Below, in pieces: positions 17,066 through 26,510 of a DNA stretch of 64,000 nt. Origin of the DNA: Prodigiosinella aquatilis (GTDB taxonomy: Bacteria; Pseudomonadota; Gammaproteobacteria; Enterobacterales; Enterobacteriaceae); assembly GCA_030388725.1 (NCBI GenBank), contig CP128857.1, forward strand, positions 1,984,001 through 2,048,000, read 5' to 3'. Under the pieces are notes generated by a model. The model did no database searches. It was not told the DNA's origin and was given only the letters and a program-made list of their open reading frames with translations. The position numbers and the translations under genes are program-made. How positions within the stretch are numbered: position 1 is the first letter of the stretch; the number at the start of each line of letters is the position of its first letter.

Positions 17066-17680
17066 TTACTGAGTGTGTCGTTCTTTCAGGCGGTTGATGA
17101 TAGTGGCCAGATTCAGATCCTGATCCTGTAATAGAACCAATAGATGGTACATCAGGTCAGCCGCTTCGTTAGTCAGCTCCTCACGGTCATGAACGGTGGC
17201 CGCCAGTGCGGTTTCCAGTCCTTCTTCCCCCACTTTCTGCGCGATACGCTTGGTACCGCTGGCGTACAGTCGCGCGGTGTAGGAACTGGCCGGATCGGCA
17301 TTTTTCCGTTCAGCGAGCAACTGTTCCAGCTGATACAGAAACAGCCAGTCGCTGGACGCCGGGGAGAAACAGCTGGTGTTGCCCAGGTGACAAGTGGGAC
17401 CGATCGGGTTAGCCAGCACTAACAGCGTGTCATTGTCACAGTCTGGCGTGATGGATACCACGTGCAGAAAGTGCCCGGAGGATTCACCTTTGGTCCACAA
17501 CCGTTGTTTAGTGCGAGAGAAAAAGGTCACTTTGCCGCTTTCTTCGGTAACGTGCAGGGCTTCTTGATTCATGTAACCCAGCATCAGCACTTCACCAGAA
17601 ATGGCATGCTGTACAATGGCGGGCAACATGCCGTCAGTTTTTTGCCAGTCTAGCTGGCTTCGTTGTTGTTCGCTTAACAC
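17066..17680 (-). CDS. hisI: Phosphoribosyl-AMP cyclohydrolase / phosphoribosyl-ATP pyrophosphatase
   Basis: Bifunctional HisIE enzyme (204 residues) for the second and third steps of histidine synthesis. The N-terminal half is the Zn/Mg cyclohydrolase (MLGYMNQEAL, WTKGESSGH, DCDNDTLL and the CHLGNTSCF segment). The C-terminal half is the pyrophosphohydrolase (KRIAQKVGEEGLETALAA, EAADLMYHLLVLL). The ATG overlaps the end of hisF by seven bases. It is the last gene of the operon. Confidence 0.97.
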   Translation of the reverse strand: MLSEQQRSQLDWQKTDGMLPAIVQHAISGEVLMLGYMNQEALHVTEESGKVTFFSRTKQRLWTKGESSGHFLHVVSITPDCDNDTLLVLANPIGPTCHLGNTSCFSPASSDWLFLYQLEQLLAERKNADPASSYTARLYASGTKRIAQKVGEEGLETALAATVHDREELTNEAADLMYHLLVLLQDQDLNLATIINRLKERHTQ

Positions 17681-18450
17681 ACCCGAATCTCCACGCCTTG
17701 TTGCTTAAGGAATTGTTTAAGTTCACCAATATTGATGATTTGCTTGTGGAACACAGAAGCGGCCAGTGCGCCATCGACCTGTGCGATCTGAAAGGCTTCC
17801 AGGAAATGTTCCATGGTACCGGCACCACCGGAGGCGATCAGCGGTACTTTACAGATATTGCGTACCAATTTCAGTTGTTCCAGATCGTAGCCGTTACGCA
17901 CACCATCCTGATTCATCATGTTGAGGACAATTTCACCAGCACCGCGTTTTTGTACTTCGTCTACCCAGTCCAGCGTTTCCCATTGGGTCACACGGGTTCG
18001 GGTTTCGTCACCCGTATACTGGTTAACATGATAACGGCCGGTTTTGGCGTCATACCAGGTATCAATCCCTACCACGATACACTGCACGCCGTAGCGGTCT
18101 GCCAGCCGGGTAATCAGTTTCGGGTCTGCGAGTGCCGGGGAGTTGATAGAAATTTTATCTGCGCCGAATGATAGCATCCGGCCTGCATCTTCCACGCTTT
18201 TGATGCCGCCAGCGACACAAAAGGGGATGTCAATCACCTCGGATACGCGGGATATCCAGCTTTTGTCCACCACCCGGCCGTCAGACGAAGCGGTGATATC
18301 ATAAAACACCAATTCATCTGCACCTTCCTGCGCATAACGCTGCGCCAATGGCACGATGTCACCAATGATTTCGTGATTGCGAAACTGTACGCCTTTGACC
18401 ACCTGTCCGTCACGGACATCAAGACAGGGAATTATCCGTTTTGCCAGCAT
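17674..18450 (-). CDS. hisF: Imidazole glycerol phosphate synthase, cyclase subunit
   Basis: 258-residue (beta/alpha)8 barrel that uses ammonia from HisH to turn PRFAR into imidazole glycerol phosphate and AICAR. It starts MLAKRIIPCLDVRDGQVVKG with the catalytic Asp in CLDV; the second catalytic Asp is in LNMMNQDGV (the MNQDG segment). Length is standard. It overlaps hisA by 19 bases and hisI by 7 bases, which implies translational coupling within the operon. Confidence 0.97.
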   Translation of the reverse strand: MLAKRIIPCLDVRDGQVVKGVQFRNHEIIGDIVPLAQRYAQEGADELVFYDITASSDGRVVDKSWISRVSEVIDIPFCVAGGIKSVEDAGRMLSFGADKISINSPALADPKLITRLADRYGVQCIVVGIDTWYDAKTGRYHVNQYTGDETRTRVTQWETLDWVDEVQKRGAGEIVLNMMNQDGVRNGYDLEQLKLVRNICKVPLIASGGAGTMEHFLEAFQIAQVDGALAASVFHKQIINIGELKQFLKQQGVEIRVC

Positions 18451-19169
18451 GAAATCGCCTCCGCTACAGTAAATTTATCTTCCAAAAGCGCGCGTCCGAC
18501 AATAATGCCTTGCACGCCGCTGCCACGCAGGTGGGCGATATCGTCCAGTGAACCGATACCGCCAGAGGCCTGAAACGCCACCTGTGGATAGCGTTGGCTG
18601 ACTTCACGATAGAGGTCGACATTGGAACCTTGTAGGGTGCCATCGCGAGAGATATCAGTACAAAGCACGTGTTTCAGGCCGAATGGCAGATAACGTTCCA
18701 CGGTGTGTTCCAGTGTCACGCCCGAGTTTTCCTGCCAGCCGCTGATGGCGACGTTTTTAACGCCGTTGACATCAATGCGCACATCCAGCGCCAGTACCAG
18801 CGCTTCGGCACCGTAGCGGGTAAACCACTGCTGGACCAGTGCCGGTTGTTTCACGGCAGTAGAGCCAATCACCACCCGACGGGCGCCGGCGGCCAGTAAC
18901 GCTTCCACGTCCTGCTCAGTGCGAATACCGCCACCGACTTGTACCGGCACAGTGACACCGGCCAGCAATGTTTTTAGTAAAGAAATCTGACGGGCAGCCG
19001 GATCTTTGGCACCGGTTAAATCCACCAGATGCAGTACCTGCGCACCGTGTTGCTGATAATCCTGCAACCGAGGCAGAGGGTCGCTGCCATATTGACGCTG
19101 TTGTCCATAATCACCCTGATGTAAACGGACCACTTGTCCATCAATCAGATCCAACGCGGGAATAATCAT
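18432..19169 (-). CDS. hisA: ProFAR isomerase
   Basis: 245-residue barrel enzyme that isomerises ProFAR to PRFAR, the substrate of HisFH. It starts MIIPALDLIDGQVVRLHQGDYG with the catalytic Asp in ALDL; the partner Asp is in LCTDISRDGTLQG. It lies six bases after hisH and overlaps hisF. No anomalies. Confidence 0.97.
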   Translation of the reverse strand: MIIPALDLIDGQVVRLHQGDYGQQRQYGSDPLPRLQDYQQHGAQVLHLVDLTGAKDPAARQISLLKTLLAGVTVPVQVGGGIRTEQDVEALLAAGARRVVIGSTAVKQPALVQQWFTRYGAEALVLALDVRIDVNGVKNVAISGWQENSGVTLEHTVERYLPFGLKHVLCTDISRDGTLQGSNVDLYREVSQRYPQVAFQASGGIGSLDDIAHLRGSGVQGIIVGRALLEDKFTVAEAISCWQNG

Positions 19170-19175
19170 GACCGT

Positions 19176-19769
19176 TTACATCTCCAGAAAGTTTTTCAGT
19201 AGCTGCGCCCCGGCGGCACCGGATCGCTCCGGATGGAACTGCACGCCGTAGAAGTTATCGCGCTGCACGGCAGCGGTAAAAGCGTCGCCGTACTGTGCCT
19301 GCGCAATTGTGTTGGCGCACACTGGCATGGCATAACTGTGCACAAAATAGAAATAAGCGTTATCGGGGATGTCACGGAATAGGCGATGTCCCCGCTGGGC
19401 TGCCACTTGGTTCCAACCCATATGCGGTAATGGCAGTCCCCGATCTTCCATCTGTTTCACCGGGGTATCAACAATACCCAGCATCGGTATGCCGCCGCTT
19501 TCATCGCTGCGTGAACCCAATAGCTGCATACCGAGGCAAATCCCCAACACTGGTTGGGTACAGGCTTTGATCAGGTCGATCAGATGACGTTCCGCCAGTT
19601 GATCCATCGCCGCCTGTGCCGTGCCGACGCCCGGCAGGAACAGCTTGTCCGCATGCAGTACCACATCCGGTTCGCGGCTGATCTGTGGCTCATAGCCCAG
19701 CCGTTTCACGGCGTACATAACGGATGAGAGGTTGGCGCAACCGGTATCAAGAATCACTACGCTCATCAC
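19176..19769 (-). CDS. hisH: Imidazole glycerol phosphate synthase, glutaminase subunit
   Basis: Class I glutamine amidotransferase subunit (197 residues) that feeds ammonia to HisF. The nucleophile Cys is in the elbow GICLGMQLL, and the His/Glu pair is in YGVQFHPERSG. Two adjacent ATG codons begin it (19769 and 19766), and the start overlaps the end of hisB by four bases. Confidence 0.97.
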   Translation of the reverse strand: MMSVVILDTGCANLSSVMYAVKRLGYEPQISREPDVVLHADKLFLPGVGTAQAAMDQLAERHLIDLIKACTQPVLGICLGMQLLGSRSDESGGIPMLGIVDTPVKQMEDRGLPLPHMGWNQVAAQRGHRLFRDIPDNAYFYFVHSYAMPVCANTIAQAQYGDAFTAAVQRDNFYGVQFHPERSGAAGAQLLKNFLEM

Positions 19770-20833
19770 AATACCCCTTTGGAACTGGGCAGTGTATCGC
19801 CCTCAACGCGGATCGCCTGACGCAATGCGCGACCAAACACTTTAAACAGGCTTTCGACACGGTGATGGTCATTGCGGCCTTTGGTTCTAAGGTGCAGGGT
19901 GCAGGCCATGGCGTAAGACAGTGAACGGAAGAAGTGTTCCACCATTTCCGTACTCAAGTCGCCGACACGCTGGTAGTTGAATTCCGCTTTGTATTCCAGA
20001 TGTGGACGGCCGGAGATATCCAACGCGCAACGGGCCAGACACTCATCCATCGGTAGCACGAAACCGAATCGGCCAATACCGCGCTTGTTACCCAGCGCTT
20101 TATTTAACGCTTCGCCCAGCGCCAGTGCCGTATCTTCCACGGTATGGTGATCGTCGATGTAAAGATCGCCTTTTACTTCAATCTGCATACGGAAACCGCC
20201 GTGAGTGGCGATCTGGTCCAGCATGTGGTCGAAGAAGCCGATACCGGTATTGATTTTGCTGCCGCCTTCTCGATCCAGCCAAACGTTAACGTCAATGGCG
20301 GTTTCGCGTGTTACCCGGCTAACATGGGCGTGGCGGTCACGGCGGGTAAGCTGGGTAGTGATCGCCTGCCAGTTCAGCCCGTCGGGCTGATAGCGCAGAC
20401 CGGAAATGCCCATATTCTGTGCCAGCTGCATGTCGGTTTCCCGGTCGCCAATCACGTAGCTGTTGGCGCTATCCATCACATTGTCTTTCAGGAAGGCATC
20501 CACCAGCGCAGTTTTTGGTTTGCGGCAGTCACAGTTATCCGCTGGCAGATGCGGGCAGATCAATACCCGCTCAAAGCGGATACCCTGCGAGGTGAAAATC
20601 TGCATCATCAGGTTATGCGGCGCATCAAAGGCGTCCTGCGGAAAACTGTCGCTGCCCAGTCCATCCTGATTGGTGATCATCACCAATTTAAAGCCGGCTT
20701 TCTGTAGTGACAGCAGCGACGGAATCACATCTGGTTCCAGGGCCAGCTTATCCAGCCGATCGACCTGAAAATCCTCGGGAGGCTCAGCGATTAGGGTGCC
20801 GTCACGGTCGATAAAAAGATAGTTTACTCCCAC
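19766..20833 (-). CDS. hisB: Histidinol-phosphatase / imidazoleglycerol-phosphate dehydratase
   Basis: Bifunctional enzyme of 355 residues. The N-terminal HAD phosphatase has the nucleophile in FIDRDGTLI and a Zn-binding Cys cluster (CPHLPADNCDCRKPK). The C-terminal dehydratase has the two metal-binding HHTVEDTALALGE and NDHHRVESLFKVFGRAL segments. Fusion of both activities is typical of Enterobacterales. It lies 15 bases after hisC. Confidence 0.97.
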   Translation of the reverse strand: MGVNYLFIDRDGTLIAEPPEDFQVDRLDKLALEPDVIPSLLSLQKAGFKLVMITNQDGLGSDSFPQDAFDAPHNLMMQIFTSQGIRFERVLICPHLPADNCDCRKPKTALVDAFLKDNVMDSANSYVIGDRETDMQLAQNMGISGLRYQPDGLNWQAITTQLTRRDRHAHVSRVTRETAIDVNVWLDREGGSKINTGIGFFDHMLDQIATHGGFRMQIEVKGDLYIDDHHTVEDTALALGEALNKALGNKRGIGRFGFVLPMDECLARCALDISGRPHLEYKAEFNYQRVGDLSTEMVEHFFRSLSYAMACTLHLRTKGRNDHHRVESLFKVFGRALRQAIRVEGDTLPSSKGVL

Positions 20834-20848
20834 AATGGTTCCTCAAGA

Positions 20849-21919
20849 TTAAGCGGTGGTAGCGGATAACGCTTGCAGCGCGCTGATGACACGCTCACAT
20901 TCATAACGGTTGCCGATAGTGATCCGCAGGCAACCCGCCAGTCCGGGCTGTTTATTCTGGTCACGCAGAATAATGCCCTGATCCCATAAGGTTTTAAACA
21001 CCGTGCTGGACGTTATGAAGCGTACCAGCAGGTAGTTACTTTCACTGGGGAACACGGTGTCTACGTAGGGTAGCGGCGCTAATGCGTCGGCCAGCCAACG
21101 GCGGTTTTCCACAACGTGCGCCACGTTCTGTTTCATGCGCGCTATACCGCCTTCACTCAGCGCTTGCGCGGCGATGTCGGCCACGGGCAAAGAGAGCGGA
21201 TAAGGTGCAATCACCTTCAGTAGCAGTTGAATGACGTCTGGATTGGCCAGTGTAAAGCCACAGCGTAGACCGGCCAGCGCGTAAGCTTTGGACAGTGTTC
21301 GCAGGATCACCAGATGCGGATAATCCGCCAGCCAGCCGACGGTGGACGCTGACGGACAGAATTCAATGTAGGCTTCGTCAATCACCACCAGCGCCTTGTC
21401 GCGTGTCAGGTTCAGCAGGTGACGCAGATCTTCCTGTTTCACCAGATTGCCGGTCGGGTTATTGGGGCTGCACACGTAAACCAGTTTCACGCCGTCCAAT
21501 TGCCGTTCGATGGAGGCCATATCCAGTTGCCAGTCAGCAGTGCTCTGGGCAGTGCGGCGTTCCACGCCGAAGGTTTCGGCACTCACGGCGTACATGCCAT
21601 AGGTGGGCGGGCAGAACAGAATGGCGTCTTTACCCGGTTCGCAAAACGCCCGGATCAGCAGTTCGATACCTTCATCCGCGCCACGGCTGACCAGCACCTG
21701 TTCCGGTGTGACGCCAGCATAATTGGCATAGCGTTCAATCACCTGTTTCGGCTGGCACTCCGGGTAGCGGTTCAGCGTTTGCAGCGTAAGCTGATATTCC
21801 GGTGCCTGAGGAAATTCGTTGGCGTTCAGCCACACATCACCGTTGCCGCCCAGACGACGGGCTGATTGATAGGGCATCAGCTGACGCACATTGTCACGTG
21901 CCAGATTTTGAATGCTCAT
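20849..21919 (-). CDS. hisC: Histidinol-phosphate aminotransferase
   Basis: 356-residue PLP-dependent class I/II aminotransferase that converts imidazole acetol phosphate to histidinol phosphate. The Schiff-base Lys is in RTLSKAYALAGLRCG; the PLP-contacting segments SPNNPTGN and VVIDEAYIEF are present. The start overlaps the hisD stop by four bases. Confidence 0.97.
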   Translation of the reverse strand: MSIQNLARDNVRQLMPYQSARRLGGNGDVWLNANEFPQAPEYQLTLQTLNRYPECQPKQVIERYANYAGVTPEQVLVSRGADEGIELLIRAFCEPGKDAILFCPPTYGMYAVSAETFGVERRTAQSTADWQLDMASIERQLDGVKLVYVCSPNNPTGNLVKQEDLRHLLNLTRDKALVVIDEAYIEFCPSASTVGWLADYPHLVILRTLSKAYALAGLRCGFTLANPDVIQLLLKVIAPYPLSLPVADIAAQALSEGGIARMKQNVAHVVENRRWLADALAPLPYVDTVFPSESNYLLVRFITSSTVFKTLWDQGIILRDQNKQPGLAGCLRITIGNRYECERVISALQALSATTA

Positions 21920-23226
21920 GCTTGCTCCTTGAGGGCATTAACCCGCAGCGTAACCGCATTTTTGTGGGCGGTAAGCTGCTCCGCCTGTGCCAGAATTTCA
22001 ATGGTGGGCGCCAGTCGCAATAAACCTTGCGGGCTTAATTGCTGGACGGTCATCCGTTTCTGAAAATCCGCCAGTCCCAGGCTGGAGTAGGTGGCGGTGT
22101 AACCGTAAGTCGGCAAAACATGGTTGGTGCCAGAAGCATAGTCACCGGCGGATTCCGGCGACCAGTCACCCAAAAATACTGAACCGGCACTGGTAATGCT
22201 ATCCACCAGATCAGCGGCATTGCGGGTCTGGATAATCAAATGTTCCGGGCCGTACTGGTTGCTGATATCCACACACTGTTGTAGATCGCGGGCGATAATC
22301 ACCCGGCTGCTGGTCAGTGCCTGGCGGGCGATAGTGGCACGGGAAAGCGAGACTAGCTGACGTTCTACCGCGTCGGCTACCGCCTGGGCCATGGCCGCAT
22401 CCGGCGTCAGTAGAATAACCTGGGAGTCCGGGCCGTGCTCCGCCTGTGACAGTAGGTCGGAAGCGACAAAATCCGGTGTGGCACCGCTGTCGGCAATCAC
22501 CAACACTTCTGACGGGCCGGCGGGCATATCAATCGCTGCGCCATCCAGCCGTTGGCTGATCTGACGCTTGGCCTCGGTGACGTAGGCATTGCCAGGGCCA
22601 AAAATCTTGTTCACTTTCGGGATACTGTCAGTACCGAATGCCATTGCCGCCACCGCCTGCGCGCCACCGACCTGAAATACTTCCTGCACACCACACAATT
22701 TTGCGGCGTAGAGAATTTCATCGGCGATGGGCGGCGGAGAGCACAGGATCACCCGTTGGCAACCAGCGATACGTGCGGGTGTCGCCAGCATCAATACGGT
22801 GGAAAGTAACGGTGCCGAGCCACCCGGAATATATAACCCGACACTGGCAATTGGCCGGGTGATTTGCTGGCAGCGGACGCCAGGCTGGGTTTCCACATCA
22901 ACCGGTGGCAGTTGCTGCGCGTTGTGGAAGGTTTCAATGTTGCGCACCGCTGTTGCCATCGCCTGTTTGATATCATCATCCAGACGATCCGCTGCGGCAT
23001 CGATATCGGCTTGACTGACGCGCAGTTCGCCCACTTGTACATTGTCAAAGCGTGCGCTGTAGTCACGTAGGGCGGTGTCACCTTCAGCGTTGACCCGACC
23101 CAGAATCTCACTGACGATGGACGTAATGCGTTCGGAGGCGGAGATTGCCGGACGCGTCAGCAACTGCTGTTGTTCGTCCTTCGAACAGGACTGCCAGTCA
23201 ATAATAGTGTTGAAGCTGTTCGCCAT
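21916..23226 (-). CDS. hisD: Histidinol dehydrogenase
   Basis: 436-residue Zn-dependent dehydrogenase that oxidises histidinol to histidine in two NAD-dependent steps. Diagnostic segments are IPGGSAPLLSTVLMLATPARIAG (split here for length), AIDMPAGPSEVLVIAD, DLLSQAEHGPDSQ and the EHLIIQTRN stretch. It starts five bases after hisG ends. Confidence 0.97.
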   Translation of the reverse strand: MANSFNTIIDWQSCSKDEQQQLLTRPAISASERITSIVSEILGRVNAEGDTALRDYSARFDNVQVGELRVSQADIDAAADRLDDDIKQAMATAVRNIETFHNAQQLPPVDVETQPGVRCQQITRPIASVGLYIPGGSAPLLSTVLMLATPARIAGCQRVILCSPPPIADEILYAAKLCGVQEVFQVGGAQAVAAMAFGTDSIPKVNKIFGPGNAYVTEAKRQISQRLDGAAIDMPAGPSEVLVIADSGATPDFVASDLLSQAEHGPDSQVILLTPDAAMAQAVADAVERQLVSLSRATIARQALTSSRVIIARDLQQCVDISNQYGPEHLIIQTRNAADLVDSITSAGSVFLGDWSPESAGDYASGTNHVLPTYGYTATYSSLGLADFQKRMTVQQLSPQGLLRLAPTIEILAQAEQLTAHKNAVTLRVNALKEQA

Positions 23227-23231
23227 CGCGG

Positions 23232-24131
23232 TTACTCCATCATCTTCTCAATTGGCAGCACCAGAATGGAGCTGGCACCGAGCATTTTCAGGTTTTCCAT
23301 GGTTTCCCAGAACAGGGTTTCGCTGCTCACCATATGCATGGCGACACGGTTCTTGTCGCCCGCCAGTGGCAGGATGGTCGGCCGTTCGGCTCCTGGCAAC
23401 AGGGCCACGATGTCTTCCAGCCGATCGCTGGGCGCGTGCAGCATGATGTATTTGGATTCACGCGCCTGAATCACGCCCTGCATGCGCGTCAGCAGTCTAT
23501 CGATGAGTTGCTGCTTGTCGGCGGGCATCTCGCCATCACGCTGAATGAGCGCCGCTTTCGAGCGGTAGATCACTTCTACTTCACGCAGGCCGTTGGCCTC
23601 CAGTGTGGCACCGGTGGAAACCAGATCGCAGATGGCATCGGCCAATCCGGCGCGTGGTGCTACTTCCACTGAGCCATTCAGCAGGCAGGATTTGAAATCA
23701 ATACCTTGTTCATCAAGGTATTTTTTAAGCAGGTGTGGGTAGGAGGTAGCGATACGTTTGTTTTGCAAGCATTGCGGGCCGGAATAGGTTTCATCCAGCG
23801 GCATGGCCAGTGACAGACGGCAGCCGCCGAAATCGAGACGTCGCAGGGTAAAATAGCGCGGATCTTCACCCTGGGCGCGTCGGTTAAGCAACTCTTCTTC
23901 CAGCACGTTTTCCCCGATGATGCCTAAATCCACAACGCCATCCATCACCAGACCGGGGATATCGTCATCGCGCACGCGCAGAATATCAATCGGCATATTT
24001 TCCGCAAAAGCGATAAGTCGTTGTTGTTGCAGATTGATTTTAATCCCGCAACGGGCCAGCAGTTCTCGGGAATCGTCGCTCAGGCGACCTGATTTCTGCA
24101 TAGCAATGCGTAAACGTGTTTTATCCAGCAT
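23232..24131 (-). CDS. hisG: ATP phosphoribosyltransferase, long form
   Basis: First and feedback-regulated enzyme of histidine synthesis (299 residues): joins ATP and PRPP. The length is that of the long HisG form, with a C-terminal histidine-binding regulatory domain and no need of HisZ. The PRPP-site segment DAICDLVSTGATLEANGL is clear. It is the first structural gene after the attenuator. Confidence 0.97.
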   Translation of the reverse strand: MLDKTRLRIAMQKSGRLSDDSRELLARCGIKINLQQQRLIAFAENMPIDILRVRDDDIPGLVMDGVVDLGIIGENVLEEELLNRRAQGEDPRYFTLRRLDFGGCRLSLAMPLDETYSGPQCLQNKRIATSYPHLLKKYLDEQGIDFKSCLLNGSVEVAPRAGLADAICDLVSTGATLEANGLREVEVIYRSKAALIQRDGEMPADKQQLIDRLLTRMQGVIQARESKYIMLHAPSDRLEDIVALLPGAERPTILPLAGDKNRVAMHMVSSETLFWETMENLKMLGASSILVLPIEKMME

Positions 24132-24198
24132 GTGAACCTCAATTTAACCTGTCTGATAATGTCTATTTTCAAATAGACTTCTAAAAAGTTCGGGCCAT

Positions 24199-24229
24199 AA
24201 AAAAACCCTCGGAAGTGATCTTCCGAGGG
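24199..24229 (-). terminator. his operon attenuator terminator
   Basis: 10-bp perfect stem CCCTCGGAAG/CTTCCGAGGG with a 4-base loop, followed on the minus strand by seven T residues. It sits between the leader peptide and hisG, so it is the attenuator: translation stalled at the His codons should favour an antiterminator fold. Confidence 0.93.
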
Positions 24230-24292
24230 CTCTCTTTACGTTCTGCACCACTGGAAGATCTGCGTGTCTTCCAGCACCAATCGCCTGAAAGA

Positions 24293-24340
24293 CTAGTCAG
24301 GATGATGGTGATGATGGTGGTTAATCAGAATACGTAACAT
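24293..24340 (-). CDS. hisL: his operon leader peptide
   Basis: 15-residue peptide MLRILINHHHHHHPD ended by TAG. Six consecutive His codons sense charged tRNA-His and control the attenuator 64 bases downstream. The E. coli leader has seven His codons and the same HPD ending, while the N-terminal residues differ. Confidence 0.95.
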   Translation of the reverse strand: MLRILINHHHHHHPD

Positions 24341-24385
24341 GAATTTTCTCTTTTCTGGCAATAGTGTTTGTGTCGCTTGTCAGCT

Positions 24386-24415
24386 AACCTAAACCATGTT
24401 GCGGTGGTGATGCAA
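24386..24415 (-). promoter_or_regulatory. Candidate his operon promoter
   Basis: On the minus strand TTGCAT (complement of 24410-24415) and TAGGTT (complement of 24386-24391) are 18 bases apart and lie about 45 bases upstream of hisL. The TAGGTT -10 hexamer resembles the one recalled for the enterobacterial his promoter. Confidence 0.6.
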
Positions 24416-24509
24416 CACTTTTTTACCTGATGTAGTCAATTGATATTGCTATAACTGAAGGGGCGTGGATAGTGGGTGTGAAGCGTCGGTGTAGGTCGGG
24501 AGAGAAACG

Positions 24510-25334
24510 ATGAAAAAAGTATCGATTATTGGGCTTGGCTGGTTGGGAATGCCGCTGGCATTAGCGCTGCTTGGTCGCGGGTATCACGTTGTCGGGAGTA
24601 AAACGACGGATGATGGTGTGGCCGCGGCACAGCTGAGCGGTATTGACTGCTATCGTTTGCAACTGACGCCGGAACTGGAGTGTGGCGCTGGAGATTTACC
24701 GGTGTTGTTACAGACTGACGCATTGATTATCACCTTGCCGCCTAGCCGTACCGCACAGAATGGAGAGAGTTACATGCAGGCGGTGCAGCAATTGGTCGAT
24801 AGTGCTCTGGCCTATGGTGTGCCGCGGATTCTGTTTACCAGTTCGATATCGGTTTATGGTCGAACCTATGGCCGGGTAAAAGAAAACAGTCCACTACAAC
24901 CAGATACCATGACCGGGAAAGTGCTGGTAGAACTGGAGCAGTGGCTGCACGCGTTGCCCAATACGTCGGTAGATATTCTGCGTCTGGCGGGATTGGTGGG
25001 AGCGGATCGCCATCCAGGGCGTTTTCTGGCTGGGCGGCGTAATCTGCCGGATGGGTCGCACGGCGTCAATCTGGTCCATCAAGAAGATGTGATAGCGGCG
25101 ATCCTGCTGTTATTACAACTGCCACAGGGTGGACATCTTTACAACCTTTGCGCACCAGAACATCCAGCCAGGCAGGATTTTTATCCGGCGCAGGCGCGTA
25201 ACATGCACCTGGACCCGCCGCAATTTCTGCCGGGTGATCCGGCACTGGCGCGGCTGGTGGATGGGCATAAAATCTGTAGCGAGCTGGGGTTTGAATATCA
25301 ACACCCGGATCCGATGACCATGCCGATGGGGTAA
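24510..25334 (+). CDS. yeeZ: YeeZ-type NAD(P)-binding oxidoreductase
   Basis: 274-residue short-chain dehydrogenase-like protein of the extended (epimerase-like) type. The N-terminal Rossmann motif is VSIIGLGWLGMPLA, and a SSISVYGRTYG segment carries the Tyr that resembles the YxxxK-type site. Its function is unknown even in E. coli. It is divergent from the his promoter, the same neighbour relation as in E. coli, which supports the name. The ATG at 24510 is preceded by GGGAGAG. Confidence 0.88.
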   Translation: MKKVSIIGLGWLGMPLALALLGRGYHVVGSKTTDDGVAAAQLSGIDCYRLQLTPELECGAGDLPVLLQTDALIITLPPSRTAQNGESYMQAVQQLVDSALAYGVPRILFTSSISVYGRTYGRVKENSPLQPDTMTGKVLVELEQWLHALPNTSVDILRLAGLVGADRHPGRFLAGRRNLPDGSHGVNLVHQEDVIAAILLLLQLPQGGHLYNLCAPEHPARQDFYPAQARNMHLDPPQFLPGDPALARLVDGHKICSELGFEYQHPDPMTMPMG

Positions 25335-25383
25335 GGTATTCCATGAAAGATCTGGTGGGATGACGTTTCCCCTTTAATTTCAG

Positions 25384-25426
25384 GCCCGGATAGGCGTTTT
25401 GGCTTTTCGGGGCTTTTTTAGTTGAA
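25384..25426 (+). terminator. Probable terminator after yeeZ
   Basis: Imperfect GC stem (GCCCGGA against TTCGGGGC) with a long loop, followed by six T residues about 50 bases beyond the yeeZ stop. Confidence 0.5.
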
Positions 25427-25486
25427 TCATTTTCACTTCCGGGTTCATTTTCTCGCTGCTTTGCTTCAGCATGAAATCTATTTTAT

Positions 25487-25616
25487 ATATACCCAAGATA
25501 ATTCGAGTTGCAGGAAGGCGGCAAGTGAGCGAATCCCGATGAGCTTACTCAGGTAAGTGATTCAGGTGAGCGAACGCAGCCAACACACCTGCAACTTGAA
25601 GTATGACGGGTATAAA
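25487..25616. repeat. ERIC (intergenic repeat unit), copy 1
   Basis: About 130-bp imperfect palindrome with the ERIC landmarks: a central GAGCTTACTCAGGTAAGTGA core, GTGAGCGAACGCAGCCAAC, and matching ends (ATACCC and GGGTAT). A second copy lies at 37122-37252. Such elements are transcribed as large hairpins at the ends of operons. Confidence 0.88.
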
Positions 25617-25817
25617 TAATATCAACCATAATAATCCAGATTGAATAATATTTAATTGAATCTCTCTTCAGCAATATGAACCACTCAGCGTATTTATTTT
25701 TTGCGCTGTAAAGTGTCGTGGTCTATTTTTATTATCGGAATCAGTAGAATAAATGAGCTATGCTTTATCAGGTTTTATTGATATTAAGCATATTTACTTT
25801 CTGATAAGGAATAATTT
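25617..25817 (+). promoter_or_regulatory. AT-rich control region of the secreted protein gene
   Basis: Very A+T-rich spacer between the ERIC repeat and the gene at 25818. It contains several TATAAT/TTGATA-like hexamers, so a promoter cannot be chosen. AAGGAA lies eight bases before the ATG. Confidence 0.4.
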
Positions 25818-26471
25818 ATGTTGAGACGAGAAAAAATACTGGGAGGCATAATAAGCCTTTTCAGCGCGATGACACTCTACGTATCTTTGGCGTGTAGTGC
25901 GCAGGCGGCACCCGATCCTGCGATAGTGGGAGTGATTGCAAGTAATGGTCTGGACAATACCCGTGTCATGACCATGTATAAAAATGGGACATTACAGCTT
26001 ACAACCGATACAGCAAATAAAATTATTCTGACTAATCCTAAAGCGGCGAAAAGTAATATCGATGCCGCACATTCAATGTATTGGTATCGAGGCATGGGAA
26101 TCGCCGAATATAAGCAATTTGATACCAATAGATATAAAATAATACCCTGTGTTTCCCAGGCAAGTTTCTGCGGTATTGCGCCGAAATATGATTATTCCGC
26201 GAGCTATCTGACGATTAAAGATCCTGGTGTAATGATTCTGTTCAGTACCATTGAGCCTGGTTGGTTATACGATGACTTCACGACTAAACACCACTGTCAA
26301 ATTAAAGCGGAAGGTGGCGGTACATACGGTTTGGGGATAACGGGGACCTCGGCAAGTTGCGATGCGACCTATAAAACGAAAGGGATTGGTAACGTATTCA
26401 ATGGCTGGTTACAGACACCGCAAAAGATAGAACCCATTATCGCGTATGTATTACTGCCTAAGAAAGCATAA
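25818..26471 (+). CDS. Unrecognised secreted protein
   Basis: 217 residues with a clear Sec signal peptide: MLRREK, a hydrophobic stretch, then ACSAQAA with cleavage after AQA at about residue 31. The mature part has four Cys (PCVSQASFCG, HHCQIK, SASCDAT), which could form two disulfides in the periplasm or outside. It also has aromatic-rich segments (MYWYRGMG, EPGWLYDDF). No known domain was recognised. Lower GC than the flanking genes and its position at the edge of the citrate island suggest acquired DNA. A toxin, inhibitor or adhesion role cannot be chosen on this evidence. Confidence 0.8.
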   Translation: MLRREKILGGIISLFSAMTLYVSLACSAQAAPDPAIVGVIASNGLDNTRVMTMYKNGTLQLTTDTANKIILTNPKAAKSNIDAAHSMYWYRGMGIAEYKQFDTNRYKIIPCVSQASFCGIAPKYDYSASYLTIKDPGVMILFSTIEPGWLYDDFTTKHHCQIKAEGGGTYGLGITGTSASCDATYKTKGIGNVFNGWLQTPQKIEPIIAYVLLPKKA

Positions 26472-26510
26472 GGAAAAGTCAGCGTTAAATGACGCTTGAT
26501 GATGTTATTT

